Assembly: GCF_010468565.1 (NCBI RefSeq)
Contig: NZ_WUEG01000002.1
Location: 189,933 to 253,932 of the forward strand
Length of the DNA stretch: 64,000 nt
From: Allomuricauda sp. TY007
Lineage (GTDB): Bacteria > Bacteroidota > Bacteroidia > Flavobacteriales > Flavobacteriaceae
Direction of reading: 5' to 3'
How positions within the stretch are numbered: position 1 is the stretch's first letter; each line of letters starts with the position of its first letter. A model generated the notes under the pieces. It was not told the origin of the DNA, made no database searches, and saw only the letters and a list, made by a program, of their open reading frames with translations. A program made the translations under genes and the position numbers. This document shows positions 61,536-64,000 of this stretch, piece by piece.

Positions 61536-62807
61536 TTACCACGCTAAAGAAAACCCTAGATTGAACATTGTTCGTTTGTCCAAACTTGAGTATTCAGGTA
61601 AAAACCCTTGAGTTTTGTGACTGAGACCAAGATTTAAATATAGCTTTGACTCATTTTCAGTTTCATTTAAAATTTTATACCCTAGATCAAATGCTCCTCC
61701 TACCCCTGATGTGGAATTGGATGTAAAGAAATCCAAGTTCTCAGGTTGGTTCCAATAATGGAGTTCTGAGTTTAAAATAATCTTATCGACAAATAGCGAA
61801 TAATTAAAAAGTTTGATGCCCGTACCCCAAAATAGATTGTCTTTATTATGGAACTGTCTTAAATAAAAGTGGATTTTGTATCGGTTTTTATAGTTGAACC
61901 AAAAATTCTCATCCAAGTAACCACCGAAAGGAGCCATTGTGTATCCCAGACCAGCATTTGCCTTTAAATTCTGGTTAAACTTGAAGTTGTTCTTTCCCAA
62001 CATCATCGGGTTAACTAAATTTAGCAAGGACAACCAGCCAACTTTTTTTGCAAATTTCTTTTCTTCACTTACCAAATCATCAAAATTGGTGTATCTGTAA
62101 AATTCTTCATCGGGACGGTAAAGATTTTTTATTGCCCCATATAAGTCATGACCCACAATATCCCGTTCTAACTCATTGTCTTCTTCTTCAATATCTGAAA
62201 ACAACCCAGGGATTAAATTTGTGAGGTAATAACCGACCATAGATGCCTTTCTGGTCAAATAATCTATACCAAGATTTTCAAAATTGTCCCCTTCAAAAGC
62301 CAACAGTGTTTCTGTTCTGGTAAGGATAGCATAATCGGATTCCAATCCGGCCGTGTGTAGCCTGATATAATCATCTAGGTTATTATCCCTTAAATCAATC
62401 AATGTTTGATCTGTCACTCCTTTAACATAAGCTGCTCCGTTGAATATTGAAAAGGGCTGGCTTACCGATCCTATTTCCAAATCTGTCAAAATTGACCTGT
62501 GCCCTTCTTCGTGGGTGACAACCGTTCCTAGAAATGAAACCCCGAATTGTAAGAACCTGTCAACCTTAGAAGGTTTTTTATTGATTAATCTGGCCAAAAT
62601 CCTATTTGCCGACACATAGTTTGTGTTTGTCTGGCGCATGGTGAACAGGTTTTGTCCATTTATAATAGAAAAGTCGTAGAGGTGTGATGGGTAAATGCTG
62701 TCGTATGCTTGAGTGTTTTGTGCAAAACTTATATGGAAGGTTGAGAAGTAGAATACACCCAACATTATAGCAGAGCAGAAATTTATGGAAAATATCGAAG
62801 AACGCAT
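61536..62807 (-). CDS. Probable outer-membrane protein with HEEGH metalloprotease-like motif
   Basis: 423 aa with a Sec signal peptide (about 1-29, ending FHISFAQ). An HExxH motif, VVTHEEGHRSILTDLEIG, is near residue 98, and a downstream Glu within HTAGLESDYAILTR is near 155, the layout of zinc metallopeptidases. The C-terminal part is rich in alternating aromatic strands (GFSLAW at the very end), suggesting a beta-barrel in the outer membrane. I do not recognise the family. Proteolysis is inferred from the motif only. Convergent with the TPR/AraC regulator. Confidence 0.75.
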   Translation of the reverse strand: MRSSIFSINFCSAIMLGVFYFSTFHISFAQNTQAYDSIYPSHLYDFSIINGQNLFTMRQTNTNYVSANRILARLINKKPSKVDRFLQFGVSFLGTVVTHEEGHRSILTDLEIGSVSQPFSIFNGAAYVKGVTDQTLIDLRDNNLDDYIRLHTAGLESDYAILTRTETLLAFEGDNFENLGIDYLTRKASMVGYYLTNLIPGLFSDIEEEDNELERDIVGHDLYGAIKNLYRPDEEFYRYTNFDDLVSEEKKFAKKVGWLSLLNLVNPMMLGKNNFKFNQNLKANAGLGYTMAPFGGYLDENFWFNYKNRYKIHFYLRQFHNKDNLFWGTGIKLFNYSLFVDKIILNSELHYWNQPENLDFFTSNSTSGVGGAFDLGYKILNETENESKLYLNLGLSHKTQGFLPEYSSLDKRTMFNLGFSLAW

Positions 62808-62820
62808 TTTGAAATATAAA

Positions 62821-63057
62821 TTAAAACAAATTGGAATATCGCTTTAGCAGTAGTCTCCTCCTTTTGTTAGATATGAACATCCATTTTTGAAAGAGAACAA
62901 TCTTCCTCTTTTGGTATTTGTCTTGGGCGTTTACTTTTTTATGATAGATTCTATCGGCTTTATCACGTATGGCCTTGTAATTTTTAAGATAATGTTCTGA
63001 GAGAATGTAATCTTCAAACTCATGATGGATAATTTTTTGATTTTCTTTCACAGCCAT
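62821..63057 (-). CDS. Hypothetical small basic protein
   Basis: 78 aa, soluble and very basic in the second half (KKVNAQDKYQKRKIVLF and a NKRRRLLLKRYSNLF tail). It precedes the HEEGH gene by 13 nt on the same strand, so they may be co-transcribed. No family recognised. It is followed upstream by a 122-bp AT-rich spacer before the proline dehydrogenase stop. Confidence 0.55.
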   Translation of the reverse strand: MAVKENQKIIHHEFEDYILSEHYLKNYKAIRDKADRIYHKKVNAQDKYQKRKIVLFQKWMFISNKRRRLLLKRYSNLF

Positions 63058-63179
63058 TTTACTTATTTAAAGTATAGCAAAATACTAAGAAAGAGGTTTT
63101 TCAGACAAGCTTTAATCAAAAAGATATATCGTTTGATTTATAAATTAGAATACAATTTATATTAAAAGATGTGTTATGT

Positions 63180-64000
63180 CTAATCCTCCAACTTCCTACG
63201 CTTCCGCTCCTTGGTGATCAAAGCCAGTTCCCTTGAGGTTTGCCCAGCGACCGAAGTGTTCTCTTCTGCCCTTCTGATCAAGTAGGGCATTACATCCTTG
63301 ACGGGGCCATACGGGATATATTTTACGGAGTTATAACCATTAGCTGCCAAGTTGTAAGTAATATGGTCGCTCATACCGAACAATTGACCAAACCAAATCC
63401 GTTCGTCGTTGGTAGGTACCCCCTGCTTTTCCATCAAATCAATTAGTTTGAGCGTACTTTGCTCGTTATGGGTGCCCGCGAAGATGGTAAATTGGTCCAA
63501 ATGTTCCATCATGTATGCAATGGCGGCATCAAAGTTTTTGTCCGTTTCTTGCTTAGATTTGCAAATAGGGCTTTCATAGCCCTTGTCGTTCGCTCGCTCG
63601 TTCTCTTTCTCCATATAAGCTCCCCGTACCACTTTGGCGCCAATCTTAAAACCTTGATCAGAAGCCATTTCATAGAGTTTTTTAATGTAATCCATTCGGT
63701 CCCAACGGTACATTTGAAAGGTGTTGAAAACAATTGTTTTTTCCTTGTTGTATTTGCGCATCATTTCCAGCACCAAATCATCTGCGGCATCTTGCATCCA
63801 ACTTTCCTCGGCATCAATCAATAACGCAACATCCAAATTGTGTGCTTTTTGGCAAACTTTTTCGAAACGGTTTACTATCCTTCCCCACTCCGCTTTTTCA
63901 TTTTCGTTCAATTCACTTCCTGCAGAAATTTTTTCGAACAATTTAAAGCGGCCAAATCCTGTGGGCTTAAAAACTGCAAAGGGCATCGCGTCTTTTTCCT
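63180..64000 (-). CDS. Proline dehydrogenase (N-terminus outside window)
   Basis: The C-terminal 273 or so residues of a PutA-like TIM barrel; the frame remains open past 63986 to the window edge (EKDAMPFAVFKPTGFGRF), so the gene starts to the right. Conserved FAD/proline-site segments are visible: VALLIDAEESWMQDAADDLV, FKIGAKVVRGAYMEKENERA, FGTHN-like IFAGTHNEQSTLK and the C-terminal YGPVKDVMPYLIRRAEENTS. It oxidises proline to P5C and feeds electrons to quinone; this is the monofunctional form. Ends 122 bp after the small basic gene's start. Confidence 0.93.
   Translation of the reverse strand, partial: EKDAMPFAVFKPTGFGRFKLFEKISAGSELNENEKAEWGRIVNRFEKVCQKAHNLDVALLIDAEESWMQDAADDLVLEMMRKYNKEKTIVFNTFQMYRWDRMDYIKKLYEMASDQGFKIGAKVVRGAYMEKENERANDKGYESPICKSKQETDKNFDAAIAYMMEHLDQFTIFAGTHNEQSTLKLIDLMEKQGVPTNDERIWFGQLFGMSDHITYNLAANGYNSVKYIPYGPVKDVMPYLIRRAEENTSVAGQTSRELALITKERKRRKLED

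Noticed and set aside
1-64000. tRNA, rRNA, CRISPR or insertion-sequence features
   Set aside because: I saw no cloverleaf with a GTTCRANNC arm, no regularly spaced repeats and no transposase frame when reading through the intergenic gaps; a dedicated search tool was not available.

Overview
The window looks like ordinary chromosome of a marine flavobacterium (Bacteroidota, Flavobacteriaceae, Muricauda/Allomuricauda-like). The grounds are a short primary sigma factor of 287 aa, TAnnTTTG-type -7 promoter boxes, a fused branched-chain E1 dehydrogenase, a fused LpxC/FabZ, MutS2 without a Smr domain, a PorX-type response regulator of the type IX secretion system, many small lipoproteins, and several family-specific DUF genes. 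The genus is inference. I see no rRNA, tRNA, CRISPR array, prophage or insertion sequence.

Left part (1-17 kb): gamma-glutamyltransferase, an ATP-grasp enzyme and an SMP-30 lactonase run on the + strand. Next comes a divergent pair made of a LexA-like HTH/S24 repressor and a DUF4130 putative DNA-repair protein, with four dyad operators between them. Lipoproteins and a drug/metabolite transporter follow on the - strand, then the fused E1 enzyme, then a + strand run (2-oxoglutarate-type oxygenase, SUI1 factor, DUF1835, nucleoside phosphorylase, cytosolic solute-binding-like protein).

Middle (17-35 kb): ung with a tiny membrane protein ahead of it, mutS2, a glycosyltransferase, a repeat-rich spacer, a DEAD/DEAH helicase and rpoD. 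A - strand cluster holds a degenerate Hpt-like protein, an unknown 117-aa protein and two microproteins of about 33 aa. Then come an M19 dipeptidase, a thioesterase, DUF72, DUF2461, cysE-cysM and a MoxR-ATPase/VWA pair.

Histidine region (35.9-44.5 kb, - strand): hisG-D-C-B-H-(broken GNAT)-A-(DinB)-(SMR)-F-IE. The operon is preceded by a 17-codon leader peptide with three consecutive His codons, a competing antiterminator and an intrinsic terminator. This reads as a complete ribosome-mediated attenuator.

Right part (44.5-64 kb): prohibitin, a VWA protein, fabG, sucD, then an envelope block (LpxD paralogue, efp, lpxA, lpxC/fabZ, lpxD, HD hydrolase). Divergent from it are porX, tsaE, a 44-aa exported peptide, a membrane protein, alanine dehydrogenase and DUF4258. 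The window ends with a membrane-anchored TPR/AraC regulator, a probable outer-membrane protein carrying a HEEGH motif, and a partial proline dehydrogenase.

The best second-look items are the his attenuator, the S24/DUF4130 operator array, a possible family of about 33-aa microproteins, and the net two-base frameshift in the GNAT gene inside the his operon.
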